Shown: positions 9,471-27,699 of the stretch, one piece after another
How positions within the stretch are numbered: the stretch's first letter is position 1
Layout: every line of letters starts with the position of its first letter
Assembly: GCA_963693305.1 (NCBI GenBank)
Contig: OY855905.1
Location: forward strand, 37,029,637-37,093,636
Direction: 5' to 3'
Length of the DNA stretch: 64,000 bases
Origin: Meandrina meandrites
Lineage: Eukaryota; Cnidaria; Anthozoa; Scleractinia; Meandrinidae
Position numbers and translations under genes: made by a program
Notes under the pieces: model-generated
The model's input: only the letters and a program-made list of their open reading frames with translations
Told to the model about the DNA's origin: nothing
Databases searched by the model: none

Positions 9471-12400
9471 CCTTGAGTCTACATAGCGAGCGGTGGCTGC
9501 GATAATTTACTCAAGATGAAGAAATTAAAAATAATGGATCAAAGCTTTGCATTTAGGGTACGCAAAAAAATCATTGAAGAGCAAAGAAGAAAAGTATAAG
9601 ACAAAACAAAAGAAGATTGTATACAAATAAGTTAAATTAACGTGTATTTAAGAAGAGGTTAAATGATTTTGAAATTGTACTTAGGCTATACTAATGTAAC
9701 GAACGTTCAACTACAGCAGGTGTGGCGTATCGAAAACAGACCGCAAACAACGATAGCAAAAATAAGAGACTTGAAATCATTTAAGCAAATCCTTTTGTTA
9801 CGAGAATTCAAAGGGAAAATATCTTACCACTGATGTGCAGATTGCCCACTGTAAATCCTTTATCGGATACTTAAAAACAGGAGAAAAAAAGCATGTTACG
9901 TTAGAATCAAACATCGCTCTGTTATAGAATTAGTTAATTCTAAGATGACTGGTCCGGTGCTTGAAGAATTGCTACTCCACACTGGAGTTTATGCTAATCC
10001 GTTAAAGTCCAAGAAGGACTCAGGGCCTGTTTATATGAAAAAACGTTGTCATGTAGAAGAGTTACCCTCTTCCCCGAGCCATCTTGTCATCGTTTACCGA
10101 GGGTTATATAGGAAAAGTTGTCTGCCCACCGAGGCAAAAATTGATCACCCTCCTGGTTTCAAGCATGCTTTGTATATTTAGACTTGTCCCTGGTAGACAA
10201 GGTCAAAACAGCCAAAGTGTTTCCATAGAAGAAAGTTGTCCCCCTCCTACCCCCTCCGCTCCCGCCTGCCTTCAAAACGATTGGACCCTCCACCCAGGCT
10301 AAGCTTGGTCCCCAAGCCATGCTTTGCAAATTCTCATGTGAGTAAGCTATTTTTAAAGTTTTGTATGAAACTGCTCTCTCAACCGGGGTGGCTCGGTATG
10401 AAGGGTAACCGTCTTACCAGGGACACCTTTACTCTGTGTTAACAGGCTCTTACTAACAATCAGTTATACAATGATATCAAAACAAATACAGTCCTATTCA
10501 TTGTTTGGGAGCCTCACGGAAAAGATACCTGCATCAGCTTTAGTAACATTATTCGCATCGTCGACCTTGCTGCGTCCCACCGCATCTATAAAAATACATA
10601 TATTTTGTAGAAAATAAATAGAAGTTCAATTCATTGGCTTCTAGGCGGGCCAAAGAAAGAACTACCTCACCTAATAACTATTTTGATCTTTCATCCAATA
10701 GAATACAAGAGAAAACTAATAAACATACATGCTCAATTCTGCGTAGTTTTTACCTGTGCACTTGTACCCTAACCAGTTAGCTTTATTGAAAACACTGAAT
10801 CCGATTGGATAATTTATTTCTAGAGATATCGGTGCCCTTTGGATGTCAGCCGTTATACCATGCCCTGCAGACATGGTAGGTCAACAAAAGTCATCTTCCT
10901 TTTTTTGTGTGTGATGTGTGTGTGGTTTTTTTTTTTTTCAAAATAAAATTGGCAAGACTAACCGACATGTATTGCTTTCATGAATCAACCAATCGGAGCA
11001 GAAAAAACTGTGTAGCGCAAATGTTGTTCGATGTGAAACTTAGGATATGTTCATTATTGCACGAAAAAAAAATTTTTTTTTCGAAACTCACAGGCTGATT
11101 TCACCTTCAGCGTAATAACTAGTAGTATTAAAAACAACTTACTTTCACTTTTGTTTGGTACATTTTTTGGCTTTTGCACATGTTGTTTGATGATATCCTT
11201 TGGCAAAGTCCTTTTAACACGAATTGATCGTTGACTTTTTAAGTTGGAATCTCCCTCACCGAAAGAATGCGAGGGACGAGTATCGCACGTAACAATGACT
11301 ACTCCATATCTGAAACAAAAGCAAGTACAATTACTCTAAAGCATGCACCACAATTTTCAAGACAAGAATATTCTACAAAAATCAATTAAAAGACCGCGAA
11401 ATTAACGTTTCAGATGAAGAGGTAGAAGACTGATAGCAGATGACTTTATTTAAGGTCTAGCGCAAAATGTATCTGCAGCAGACCTATGTACTCGTTGCTG
11501 ACCTATTTTTTCTTTTAATGAAATTCATAGCGACCAGTTAGCTTGTTTATATTTTCAGTATGGTACCTGTCGGTTATTATAAGTGGCGATATCAGCCATA
11601 TATGTTTTTCGTGACTTTTTTCAAGAAATATAAACTAGAGTTTTACCTTGATTATAATACAATTAAGAGAATTTCCCTGGCAATTTGTGATTGAGCTACT
11701 TTACCCTCAAGACCAATTTTACTGAGTTTTTATTGCTTTTAAAAAGACAAGTTAAATGTTGTTGACCGGAATTAAATTATTTGTTTGTGTTGTCTCTACT
11801 GGTGCGTGTACATAACCCGCAGATCACGAAAATAAAGCCATCTAAATGCGTATCAACTGCATGTCACGCTGACGTTTTCCAATGGAATTTCTGCATGTGT
11901 CAAGAAACACTTCGTAATACACAAAACAACTGGAAACGGAGTAGAAATATTATTCTTACTACGTGTTTTACCTGTTATGGCAGTGTTAAAAAAATTCACA
12001 AGAATATTAAATTATCTTGCCTTGAAAACAAATGTTTAAAAAAATGATGTTCACAACCAAACGTTATTAAAGTGACATTTTGGCAAATGATACTAAACGT
12101 TAAATAACAGGAAAGTAGGCGCGGATCTAGACCGGTTTCCACCGTTTCACTGAAATTCGTCAACATCCTGTCCGAGTGATTCAAAATACCCGAAAAGGCA
12201 CTTCCAGAGGTAAAACTCTAAAAACAATTTTCTAGTCCTCCTAGAGGCTTGCACTTTCGGCGCTCGTGTATAAATCAGAAAACGGTCACCACTTTTTTCT
12301 GGATCCGCGGCTGGGTAGAGTAAATATTTGTTTCCCGTTAATTGCTTAAATCTAACTTACGATGTTTGCGTCTACAACCGAATGAATGAATTTCTGGCCC

Positions 12401-14946
12401 AAAAATCGCAGATCAGGTGATATTCATAACTTTTCAAGTTGCTGAGTAGCAGACGTTGTTAAAAATGATTGATGTATTAATATTTCGAGAGCGGAGGCTT
12501 AAAAAGGCTGGAACATGGTGTCTGTACACCCGTGTCGACACAGATTGCTTGTTGTAAACTACATGGTGAAATGTCAAAACTTGTTCTGATATTAGAAAAT
12601 ACATATATATGTGGGTTCAAAGAAACGTCTTTAAAAGCAAGATCAGACATTCCAAATTTCAAACGCTTTGTTTGACGCCGAAATAACCACAAGTTGCTCT
12701 TTATAACTTTTATTCCGGCATTGATACTAAAGTTATGGTTTTCTTGGTCGCAAAAAGAATTCATTAAAAACTGGCCATGCATTTGTATTTTGAAACAGAA
12801 CCCTAATCTACAGCGAAAACAAGATTTTGATTTCCAAAAATATAAATATGATTTGGAAATATATGAGTGCGACAAAAACGGAGTTTCTTCGACGAACCAG
12901 TTTGCCGAGCTTGGGTCATTCAATTACTCATTGTTCCACGAGATTTGATTGACATCATTTCGTCTCCTGCCTTTAATTTAGCAAAAATCAAAGTAGATCC
13001 TCTTTTACTTGCCATCTCCAAAAGATTTGGTCAAATTCGTACGACCACGTACTTTCACAGCAACGCCGGGTTAAAAGTCTCAGGCCATTATTTTGAACTT
13101 TGAAAGGATCAGAAATTCTCGTCGCTCGTATAGGAAAATGGTTATTAGGATTAGTGAAAGCAAAATACATGGTCTATATTAAACAATTAGGATAAGAACG
13201 CCTAAAGTTTGAAGCTGCAGTACTTACAGGAGCAGGAATAGGAACCTCATGTCCGAGTCACCCGAATCAAAGACGGACTACCAGACAATGCGTGAAGCTT
13301 CCGACGCGCCTCGTTCGATTGATATGTGTGGACTGCTGTGCATTTATTTGTTTTAATTTTAAGTCATAGTTTGTTTCAACTTCTGAGTACTGTTACCAGA
13401 AGCAATTAAATAACAAAAACCGCAACGCAAACAAAGCACATCTGATCCACTAAGGTTGATTCAGCTAATTAGGAATAGACCACACAGTTTGCAGAATGGT
13501 ACTCGCAAAAAAATCGCAAAAGGAACGGGAGAAATCACACAAAAAAGTAAGTGAAGCATAACAACCATGAAACTCGTCACTGGCATGATTATCGTTACGT
13601 GATTGGTCAATGTAAATACTGTTTGGAATTTTGGAACTTGGCAGTTGATCTGCAAATGAACGGGAGTAGACTGTACAGGGTATCTTTAATTATGCCTATT
13701 GATTTTGAAAGGTAGGATTTGTATTCAGATCTGTACCATGCACATGGAAACTACGAGCACTTGAATACAAATAAAGAGGAAAAGACTTCCCTTACGAAGA
13801 CTTCTCCACACAAACCCTCGCCTCGTAATATGGCAAAAATTCAACCTCCTACAGTAACTCGCACTCTAAAACAAAACATCGGCAGGTACAAAAAACGTTT
13901 TCCTTTTCCAAAACATAGTTAAATTTATTTCACCTTTACTGTAATTTGATCTCTAGTTAGTCAATTTGACAACGCCCTTTGAACATTTGGCGATTTGGAG
14001 CCCCAGAAAACAACACCCCTCTTCAAATTTTCTGGGCAAAAATTTTAGCGAAGTGTTAGTGAAATACGGTTATGATCAAACTTAGTTCTGACTCATGCAT
14101 GCAGAAAAACAACGGACTTTTTTTCAAAACAAAAAAAAAAGTAGTTCCAAGTCGATCTTAAATTTTAATTAAAATGTCCTCAACAGAGCCGTTGTATTGC
14201 CAAGTCTGGCGTGCTGTTGGAATGGATATGGTTAATTTTCAGAGGCCTTAAATCCATCTAGTGCACAAAAGGCATAAATTTTCACCAAAAGCGTCTTAAA
14301 CACAGTACAGTGCAACTCCGATATAACGATCCCTTTTATATAAACCTAACGGAGTCTTAGGTATAACAAACATTTATCAGCCCGGGCAAAGTCACTAACA
14401 GCAAAATGCATTGAAATAGCACCCAGGTATCTGCCTCGCCCCCAGGCGCTGGTCGGGTTACCTGGTTACGGCGGTAAGGCGCAGCGCGTCCGCCTTCCCG
14501 TTCTCATCAGTCCCACAACGCCATGCGAGCCGCACACCATCAATCCCAGAACACATAGCGCACCGGGCACGACCAAGGAGCGACGCATGGGGACGAGGTA
14601 GTTCCCCAGTCCCGGTTGGCACTTGGTTACAACGGAAATTCAGTATCTCGACTTTATGGCATGAAGACAAAAAGATTCAACACACAATATAGCTTAACGC
14701 AGATTCAAAATTACCTTTGTTAGGGGAGGGGAAAGTTTGCTGTAATGTATTGTCAACTTGAATTTCAATGTGAAATCATGCAAAGTACTTCGCATAACAG
14801 ATATTTGACATTTGACAATCATCAAACTTACAATCCAGTCTGCATGCACTGGTTATATCACACTCCCTCCACACTCACTTGCAGATTTTTTTTTTAAAGG
14901 AAGAAGACAAACGAGGCTTCAAAACAACAAAACGTTTGTGACCGTG

Positions 14947-14955
14947 ACTGGTTTA
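14947..14955 (-). promoter_or_regulatory. Candidate GFUS polyadenylation signal
   Basis: GGTTTATTTG on the plus strand gives CAAATAAACC on the minus strand, about 140 bases after the GFUS stop codon. Confidence 0.4.
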
Positions 14956-15093
14956 TTTGTTTTTAGTGACCCATACATTTAATTTTAAATAAATGTTACC
15001 AAAACGTCGATAGTATTTCCTAGTTCCCATCCATATCCCATTTCACACCATGTGTGAGTTTGCTGCTAAGCAGTTTTGAGGTTGACAAATGCA

Positions 15094-19470
<4,377 letters not shown>

Positions 19471-19665
19471 GTTAAGACAATGGATACATATATAGTGCTA
19501 TGGAACAAAGTAAAAATTAAATAAAATTAATAGAAACAATTATAGTGCAAGTACCCCTAGCTGTATGGCTGAGAGTGCTGGAGGATGACCATTTAAGCAA
19601 GACCTCACTTTCACGCAACTTCCCTGCATAGAATCCTCCCCATTTTCTGGCCAGCAGAACCATCT

Positions 19666-20004
19666 ACCATCTACCATAAAATTCCGGTTATAATTATAGC
19701 CCTGGGCTTATACAACTTCGTAAGGGGTTTTGGGTGGGCTTATAAACAGAGGGGCTTTTATCCAGGGCTTATAAGTGGATTAAAAAAAAAAGGTTTCAAA
19801 AGGAGCCATGGCAGTGTTGAACAAAATATGTTTATAAGTTAAAAAATCATTATAGATAATAAAGCAAAATTTAGCCCTGTTCAGTAATGTCATCCAGCAG
19901 AGGGGGGCTTATATCTGGGAGGGGTTATAACCGGATGTATATTTTTGTTTCCAGGTAGATGGGCCTATAACCGGGAGGGGGGGCTTTAATAAATTTTATG
20001 GTAA
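19666..20004. mobile_element. Palindromic MITE-like element
   Basis: ACCATAAAATT near the left edge faces AATTTTATGGT at the right edge. The interior repeats GGTTATAA, GGGCTTATA and their complements. No coding capacity was seen. It lies just upstream of GFUS, which is transcribed leftward. Confidence 0.55.
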
Positions 20005-20579
20005 ATTGGAGACCTGTGGATTGGGCATGTACTGTGGCTTCCAACATTACAGGATTAGTGACCAGAAACAACATGGCACAGGACAGTGGAGGAAGGGCTC
20101 CAATAGCATCATCTGTGTTGAAGCTCAATCAAGAGGATCCCAAAAGACCAGTTGCAATGGAGAAACCTTGTTACCACCCTTTGCACCAGCCAGTCAGCAA
20201 TTGGGATAAGTGAGTGCCGAGAACCCTAGCCTGAATTCATTTGGTGCTGGACATTTTGCTTGACACAACTGCTGCTCAATATCTGCATAGCTCAGCCATT
20301 AAACTGTAAACTATACATACAAACTGACTCTGACCCTCTCTGACTCTCAAAAGGCCAAAAATTTTAACGAAATGTATGAAGCTTAAGCATTTTCCTATCT
20401 TAATAATTTCCATCTTTCTGATCATGTAAATTGTTTAATCTTCAATTTCTTCAGAAATACACAGAGAGGATTGTACATGCGAAAAAAAATTTTTTTTTAA
20501 ATTTTTATAGGTTATGTTAGGCTGACCCAGAAAATCTAAAAGTACCCTTACCAAGGCAAAGTTAAGGGTGCAGTGAATT

Positions 20580-21728
20580 CCACAATTGATTATGCATACA
20601 TATACAGGTAAAAACTAACGATAGATAAATCCGACGTTTCGGCCACATCTTGGCGCCATTGTCAAGGGAAACTAATTAAATATGCGATTTCAAGAGTAAC
20701 TAAGAGTTCAGAGTTTCTAATTTGCATAAGTTAGACAAAGACTTTAGCGTGAACTGCGTCTGATTGTACATTTAAACACGGTCGTAATTGTTTAATGAGT
20801 AACATCTCATTAATGAGACAATCAAACTTGTTGTGGCATTTTTTCAACACGCTAAAACAATTACGAAGGTCATCCGGAATCCAGCCTGCGTGTCTACTAT
20901 CATAGTGTTTACGTACTGACGAGGTCTTGCTTCTATGTCCATCAACGCGTACGAACAGATGGCCACGGGTGTAACCGACATAACCAGCATCGCACTGGTC
21001 ACACTTGAAGTTATACACAACGCATTGTTGATCAATGAGCTGAGGCTTAGGTTCGCTTGTCGGGAACTCCTGGGCAATCTTGCGGCTCGTAAACACTGGT
21101 TGAACACTGGTCTGCAGCTTCACACTGAGATCTTTCAATTGTGTCTTCACGATATTAGCCGACTCCTGGTCTTTAAAGGGTATGACAACCCGAGTAGTGT
21201 TTTCTGTCGTAGATCTGGACCGTAATGAGGGCTGGTCAGCGATCTTTAAATTTAGGAAGGTTTTGACAGTGGAGTCAACAAGGTGCTTGGGATATTTCAG
21301 TTTAGAGAAAACAGACTTCAGTCGTTCGCACTCCTCAGTGAAGTAGGACCATGACGAAGACAGGCGATGTGCACGGTCGAGCATAGTTGTCAATAGTCCG
21401 CATATCGTCGATATGTTGACGACACATTCACTGTGATGCCAGATTTGCCTACAGCTAGTGACTTTCTTAACACCCTCAACCACGCTCACCTCGCCATCAA
21501 CTTTACTATGGAGGTCGAAAATGATGGAATGCTTCCCTTTCTCGGTACTCAACTCCTAAACAGAGCGCCTCGCATTGAAACTAAAGTGTTTGTGAAGCCA
21601 ACAAACAGTGGTCTGCTTCTCCATTACCACAGTCATGTCGATAATAGGTACAAACGCGGACTATTGACAACTATGCTCGACCGTGCACATCGCCTGTCTT
21701 CGTCATGGTCCTACTTCACTGAGGAGTG
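20580..21728. mobile_element. Penelope-like retroelement fragment with inverted 5' part
   Basis: Minus strand, 20731-21401: the region after the reverse transcriptase followed by a GIY-YIG-type nuclease domain. The motif is V-V-Y-N-F-K-C followed by C-D-A-G-Y-V-G-Y-T-R, then H, a downstream S-R-H-A and N-E-M-L-L-I-K. Plus strand, about 21433-21728: the end of a reverse transcriptase domain (V-E-N-D-G-M-L-P-F-L-G-T-Q, K-P-T-N-S-G). The two parts overlap by one 73-bp inverted duplication. Next to the 3' end, about 20635, is CCGACGTTTCGGCCACATC, of the type found in Penelope-like element ends. The element is truncated and rearranged, so not autonomous. Confidence 0.82.
21329..21728. repeat. 73-bp inverted repeat at the Penelope-like inversion junction
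   Basis: 21329-21401 and 21656-21728 are exact or nearly exact reverse complements and encode the same peptide (L-L-T-T-M-L-D-R-A-H-R-L-S-S-S-W) in opposite orientations. Confidence 0.9.
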
Positions 21729-21764
21729 AAGTAGTGACCGATTACCGTCAGTCAAAATGATGAA

Positions 21765-21880
21765 AAACCGTATACCGTGGGGCTACCGCATACCGCAATA
21801 CCGTAGCTTGGGACTTGAATTACCGAAATACCGCCTGAAAATAAGCCCAATACCGCAATACCGTAAACCCCAATGTCCCC
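21765..21880 (+). repeat. Short ATACCG-type repeats
   Basis: The motif TACCG, often as ATACCGCAATACCGTA, occurs more than ten times within about 110 bases next to the Penelope-like fragment. Confidence 0.6.
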
Positions 21881-22828
21881 CTCTGCATACAATTTTGTAA
21901 CTTTTGTTTTATTCATGATAGATCATGCATAATTAGGTATGGATACAGAAATCTCTCCTTTGTTGAGTTCAATTTCCCCATGATAGCAAATTTATCAAGA
22001 TCTCCGATTGTGTTATGATATGATGATACAAATTCGTAATTAAAATCACTACTTATCATTATCATGCTCAATCCATGATCCAAAAGACCAATACAAATTT
22101 ATTAATTCATAAATTAAAATCTGATAAAATGACGACGTCACCAGCTTATACCGTACTTAAGTAAATAAATTCTACACAAGCTTATACTGCAGCTGTACTT
22201 ACAAATACGAACACAAACGTGTAAAGTAAATAAGCTTACAAATATTTTCCTTTTCGTAGTTTAACCCTATTTACTAACGCCGCTGCCTTGATCAATGAAC
22301 TCCGAATGAACATTAATTTGCTTTAACACATACGGGTAACCTTTAATATGACTAGGCAGGAGATCGCGACAATTGACTATAAAACAAACTGGTCAGCCGC
22401 TCTGAGAAAGGCTGTACTCGCAGATGAAACTACAACAATTAAACCGTTCAAAGCACTCACCTCGTAAATAAAATCCTCGTGAGGTTCTTCTTTTTGCAAA
22501 ATCACGCAGGCTTGGTAGCCACCCACTGTGTGCGACGTGTCTTGAACATCACCCGCGCGCGGTCGCGCGATTCACGTATATTACAGCTTTGTAATATTTT
22601 TATACATAAATAGATATGTTATATTTTTCATTTCTTTCGGTTTTCATCTGCACGTTCGTATTTCGAACGAACTTCTAGCTCCCTAAATGATACGTGGGTA
22701 AATAACCTTGATTGATTGATCCCTTTTGATCCCTCGCAAGATAACGCGCGCACACGCACTCGAGGGAACGCGAGTCCATGATATACAGCGAATTGCATCA
22801 TGGGCTAGGATTAGAGAAATTTCTCAAG

Positions 22829-25198
22829 ATGGCGGTTCCATCAGGTGAGTGTCGTTCACAAACACGGAAAAGAGGACCTGATACACAATATGTAACATAT
22901 TTATAGATAAACTTCTCTTAGCTCTTCCGATTCGCCAATCACGGAACTATTTAATGATTATTTTACAGTGCTGTAAAAGCTAACTTCTATGTGCAACTGC
23001 CTTCTCGGTACCATCGTACCAACAACGACAAAGATTTTTTGGTGTCGACCGTCCATTTTATGCATATTCTTATTTTCTTTGCTCTTCGCCCTTGTCCAAG
23101 TTCCCTGAGTATGTTATTTTTTAAGAGGATCAACGTAACATAACTGTACTTTTTTAACGTAACATGTACAGTTAACATGCATGAAAAAGAACGTGCCATT
23201 TCATCGCTATTTTTTCGCGACATGATGATGCGATATTTGGATAAACAACGACATCGCTATAATTAGCTTCACTGTGTTATTCACATTTTAATCACTGATT
23301 CACCCTGGCCCAGCTGAATACCAAAAGTATATACGGACCAATTTGTTGAAGAAAGGTAAATGTCCGTAGTAACAAAAGAATAACCTTATCGAAAAAACAG
23401 TAATGGATGATATGCATTTAATAAATAATGCAACTGACAAAAGACATTTTACATCAGCTTATACTGGATGTATATTGAACTTAAAACTGAAATACATATA
23501 TCTTATTAGACATTTCAGTGTGTAGAATCGCTGTATATTTTTATGAGTCATGCAGTATTTTGGCGAGTCAAAATACAAAATGATGAATAAAAATTTACAG
23601 CGATACTACACACTAAAATGTCTAATAAGAGATCTATTTTCTAACGTTTTCATTTCCCCTAAAATTTTGACTTGCCAAGATTTTGAATCTTTCGCGCAGT
23701 TGGGGGAATGAGATGAGTACAAATATTGTGTGATATTTGTACTCGTTTCACCATTATTTGTACTCTACGAAGCAGTGTTGGATAATAAAAAGCAATAATG
23801 TTGTCTGTTAATTTGTTGTTAGGGTCTTCTCGAGCAAATGTAATGACTGGTGATTTGCCAGAGGATTTCTTGCGACTGTCACCAGCAATGAATCAAGCTC
23901 CCCATCCTTCAGGCAGGGGGCAGATGGTCCCAGTACAGCCTGTGACTTATTATCAACCAGCAGGATTTATGCAGCCATATCAGCAACAACCATTGGGAAG
24001 ACTAAGTGTCACAGTACAACAGGTCTGTATAATCTTGAGCAAATCTATTATAATGCTCATGGAGGGGGTAACTGGTCATTTCGCCTACGAGTGGATTCAC
24101 TAATGACCAGTTCGCTAACGTGTCAGGTTGATTCGCCTATGTCTGAAGTCGGTTTGCTAACGAACTATAGGTCGTTTTGCTAACGTATCATGAAGATTCA
24201 TATTTAAAAATATAGTGATAGAGCATTACAATACCAAATAAAAGACTCCTTTCATATGTAGATTTTGGCGATGCCACCAGAATTCACTAACGGTAAACGT
24301 AACACGACAATTGAAACAACCGGAAGAGGAAACCTATAAACGGAAGGACTTCGGGCTTTCAAGCTTATTTTTCTGAAGTGATCCGAGTTTGTCTTTTGGC
24401 AAGCGTATTTCAATCATCTATAAATTGGAGGAATGTAACTCGTAAAAGATTTATACTTGGTTTACTTACCAAGGTGGGTTTGATTGTCTAGATTTCAAAA
24501 TTATTTCAGCTTGTCTCTTCTGTTGATGAAGAACTTGAAGAGACGTCAGCATACTAACTTTATACGAAATGGCCTACAGCTCATTAGGGAAACAACTTTA
24601 GATGTAGGCGAATTGACCTTACTCGTTAGCAAACTGGTCATTAGTGAATTCACTCGTAGGCGAAACGACCGCAATTTGCTCAGGATGATGTTACCCAATA
24701 GAGTTTTATATGGGGAGGCTCTTCACAGAGGTCCAAACGTTACCCTTTTACCATTTTTTACATTAAAAGTAACCCTATCATAAATTATATTCTCTTCATG
24801 GAAAATGATACCCCTTTCATACACCTACAGTATAATCGCTTCAACCTCTTTTTAAACTTTTCACTCTCCCAAAATACTACTTTCCAGGTGAATTTGCCAT
24901 TAGGTGCATCTGTTTGAGATATTTTAGAAAGCCCTTTTAAATACCCAAATGTGAGTTTTTCCTATCCTTTAAAATCCTTATAAAATCCCTAACCTTAAAA
25001 ATGCCTCCAGCTTGAAAAAGAAAAGCACCCCATTTGGGGAGAGCAAGGGACTGATGTATAGAATAAGGTTAAAACTTAATACTGGTCATACTTGTTTGTG
25101 TCTTTGCTTCCTTGTAGTTACCAAACACCTAGAACATTATTTAAGAAATAGAAAACATGTACCGTGTTTCTATCGAGTTATAGAAACATGAGTGGAAG

Positions 25199-25229
<31 letters not shown>

Positions 25230-25284
25230 GAGCCGATAGGCAAGTGTTTCCACAGCGTTTTCGAGTTCTCCCAAACTTTTACAA

Positions 25285-25316
<32 letters not shown>

Positions 25317-26904
25317 CATGTTTTCTCTTTCTCTTAGAAAACACAGCGATAAAAAAAAAACGAAAATAACTTGTTAACTTTGACTATCAAAATGTAAATT
25401 CTCTTTGCTCGCATCATCATCACATCAACAGCTTGTGCTAGTTCTGTGTTTCTATCGAGTTATAGAAACACAATTTTTAACCAATCAGCGCATATATTTT
25501 CTTAGGACTGTTTTCTAAAGTGTTATCTTTTACAGGCCAAGTTAGCCAAGAACTATGGTATTACACGCATGGATCCCTACTGCCGTGTAACCATTGGAAA
25601 CCATGTATTTGAAAGCCCAACAGCTCATAATGGTTCAACAAATCCTCGGTGGAACAAGCTAATGTCAATGTGAGTCAGTTTCTAAGATATTGATTTATTA
25701 AATCGTTATCTTCATTGTTACATTAGGAATTACTATTATTATATACTATTAATAAATTATTATTAGTTTGTGTGGAGTTATAGAAAAAGGAGTGGAGGAT
25801 GTTAAGAAAAAGAAATGCTGTGATAAACATAGGGTTCTGATAATTCTTTCACAGCTGCCTCAAGTTCTGCCAAACTTTTATGTAATGTTTAATAAATGAG
25901 CAGCAGTGTTTTAGTTTAAAACACGAGGTGCAGCTGAGTGTTTTAGACTTAATAAAACACAAACTGTGAATTTATTGAATGGCTTCAAAATCTTCTGATG
26001 TAGATCAATTCATTCTAGCACTAATACCGGTATTTAGATTGGGTTATTTTGGCCTAGAAAATTGGGCGTAAAGTTAACCGTGTCTTTATCAGATATAAAA
26101 ACACTCATTAAATTATGAATGAGGTTTTGAAGAATTCATAAGGAATGCTGTGAAGAACACAGGGTCCTGATAATTCTTTCACAACTGCCTCAAGTTCTGC
26201 CATACTTTTTATGTTCATTTTTACAAATTCCTAGAAACACAAACGTTAAAATCTATTATTTTTGTAAGATAACTTACTGAAAACTAAGGTTTCTTTCTAC
26301 ATAGGGAAATACTGCATTCCACCAATCAGAGCAAGCACTTTAATTCTCTCAATTTTTTATTGGTTTTATAATCATTATTTTTTTATTTTACAGACCCATA
26401 CAAGAAGGTGTGAGAAATGTATATGTGGAAATTTTTGATGAGGTAATGTTATTTTCATGTACAAACAACCAAACACATCTTAATAGAGCCAATCTTTTTG
26501 TTATGGGCAAATTTCAGACCCTTCACCTGAAAAAAAAACTGGGAGCTCTTATTTAAAACCTGGCAGCTAAGACAATTGTCCCAATTTCCATGTCAGTCTT
26601 GGCTTAGTTAGAAAAACAAGTGTTTTCTTGTCATTACCACTTCAAACATTGCCAGACTCTAGGACATTAAGGATCATTCTAGCTGTTTTATCTAACTGCA
26701 GTTTATTAAAATACTTTTTTAATTTCAGCGAGCGTTTTCTATGGATGAGCGTATTGCTTGGGGTTTGATTAACATTAAGGACTCAGTGTTTGAAGGGGAA
26801 ACTCTAGAAGATTGGTATTCTCTCAGTGGCAAGCAAGGAGAGGATAAAGAAGGCATGATCAATTTAGTATTTGCATACAGGGTAGGCAACACATTTGTAT
26901 GTTT

Positions 26905-26936
<32 letters not shown>

Positions 26937-27645
26937 TGAACTGGGAAGTTTCAAACAAAGCACACAATGTTGTCATTTTTTTAACTAAAATTCGAAAAAC
27001 AAAAGATTAATACAATAAAGAAGACAAAGACAAAGAACCTTTATTGATTTATACCGCTCAGGGTTGCCCCTTCAGATGCAAAAAGCTTTCTGTTATCAAT
27101 GGGAGCCCTGAGCGCAACAATGTACTAAAACTATAGCATACATATGCATTACGCTAACATTAATAATAATATAGATAGAAAACTATGTACATCAAGATAG
27201 TTCAATATCCCCTGAAACCCAGCAATAACAGTCGCTGTTTGGCCTTGTAGAACAGCACTCAACAAATAGACAGGAAACCAGGAATTGAGGAACTTGTAAA
27301 CACACTGCTCATGTTCACTGCTCATGTTGGGTAGCCTTTCTCAAGGTTATTTCCAAAATTATTTTTTTGTTACTTTGTCTCATAATTTATCACTTGTATA
27401 TTGCACCCTCGTAACTTGACTGAGCATCAACGTTAGCTTGTGCAAGTATGTTTGTCTTGAAATCATTTTGTGGCATGTTTATCAAAGATCTGCTTTGCTA
27501 CTCATTTTAGAAAGTACCTGCTCCACCGCCCCAATCCATGGTGTATCCTAACATGCCAGTAATGATGGTGCCTCAACCAGTTGTACCGGGCACTCAAGTT
27601 GTTTACCCTGGAGGATATGGGCCTGGACAACCAGTACCTACTGGT

Positions 27646-27699
<54 letters not shown>

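Larger units (their letters stand above)
7828..15093. other. Intergenic region, no supported gene
   Basis: Open frames here are short (148 codons at most, 12477-12923 minus), lack recognisable domains and show no convincing splice context. Contents seen: a SINE-like fragment at 8805-8870, a 16-base G run near 8990-9005, an inverted-repeat element at 9043-9470, and AT-rich sequence. Nothing recognisable was seen in 9,500-14,900. A candidate GFUS polyadenylation signal lies near 14947-14952. Confidence 0.6.

Noticed and set aside
12477..12923. 148-codon minus-strand open frame in the intergenic region
   Set aside because: No domain, no repeat structure, no splice context and overlapping frames on the other strand; fits chance in AT-rich DNA.
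21433..21729. Separate host gene on the plus strand
   Set aside because: The sequence is the end of a retroelement reverse transcriptase and shares a 73-bp inverted segment with the nuclease part.
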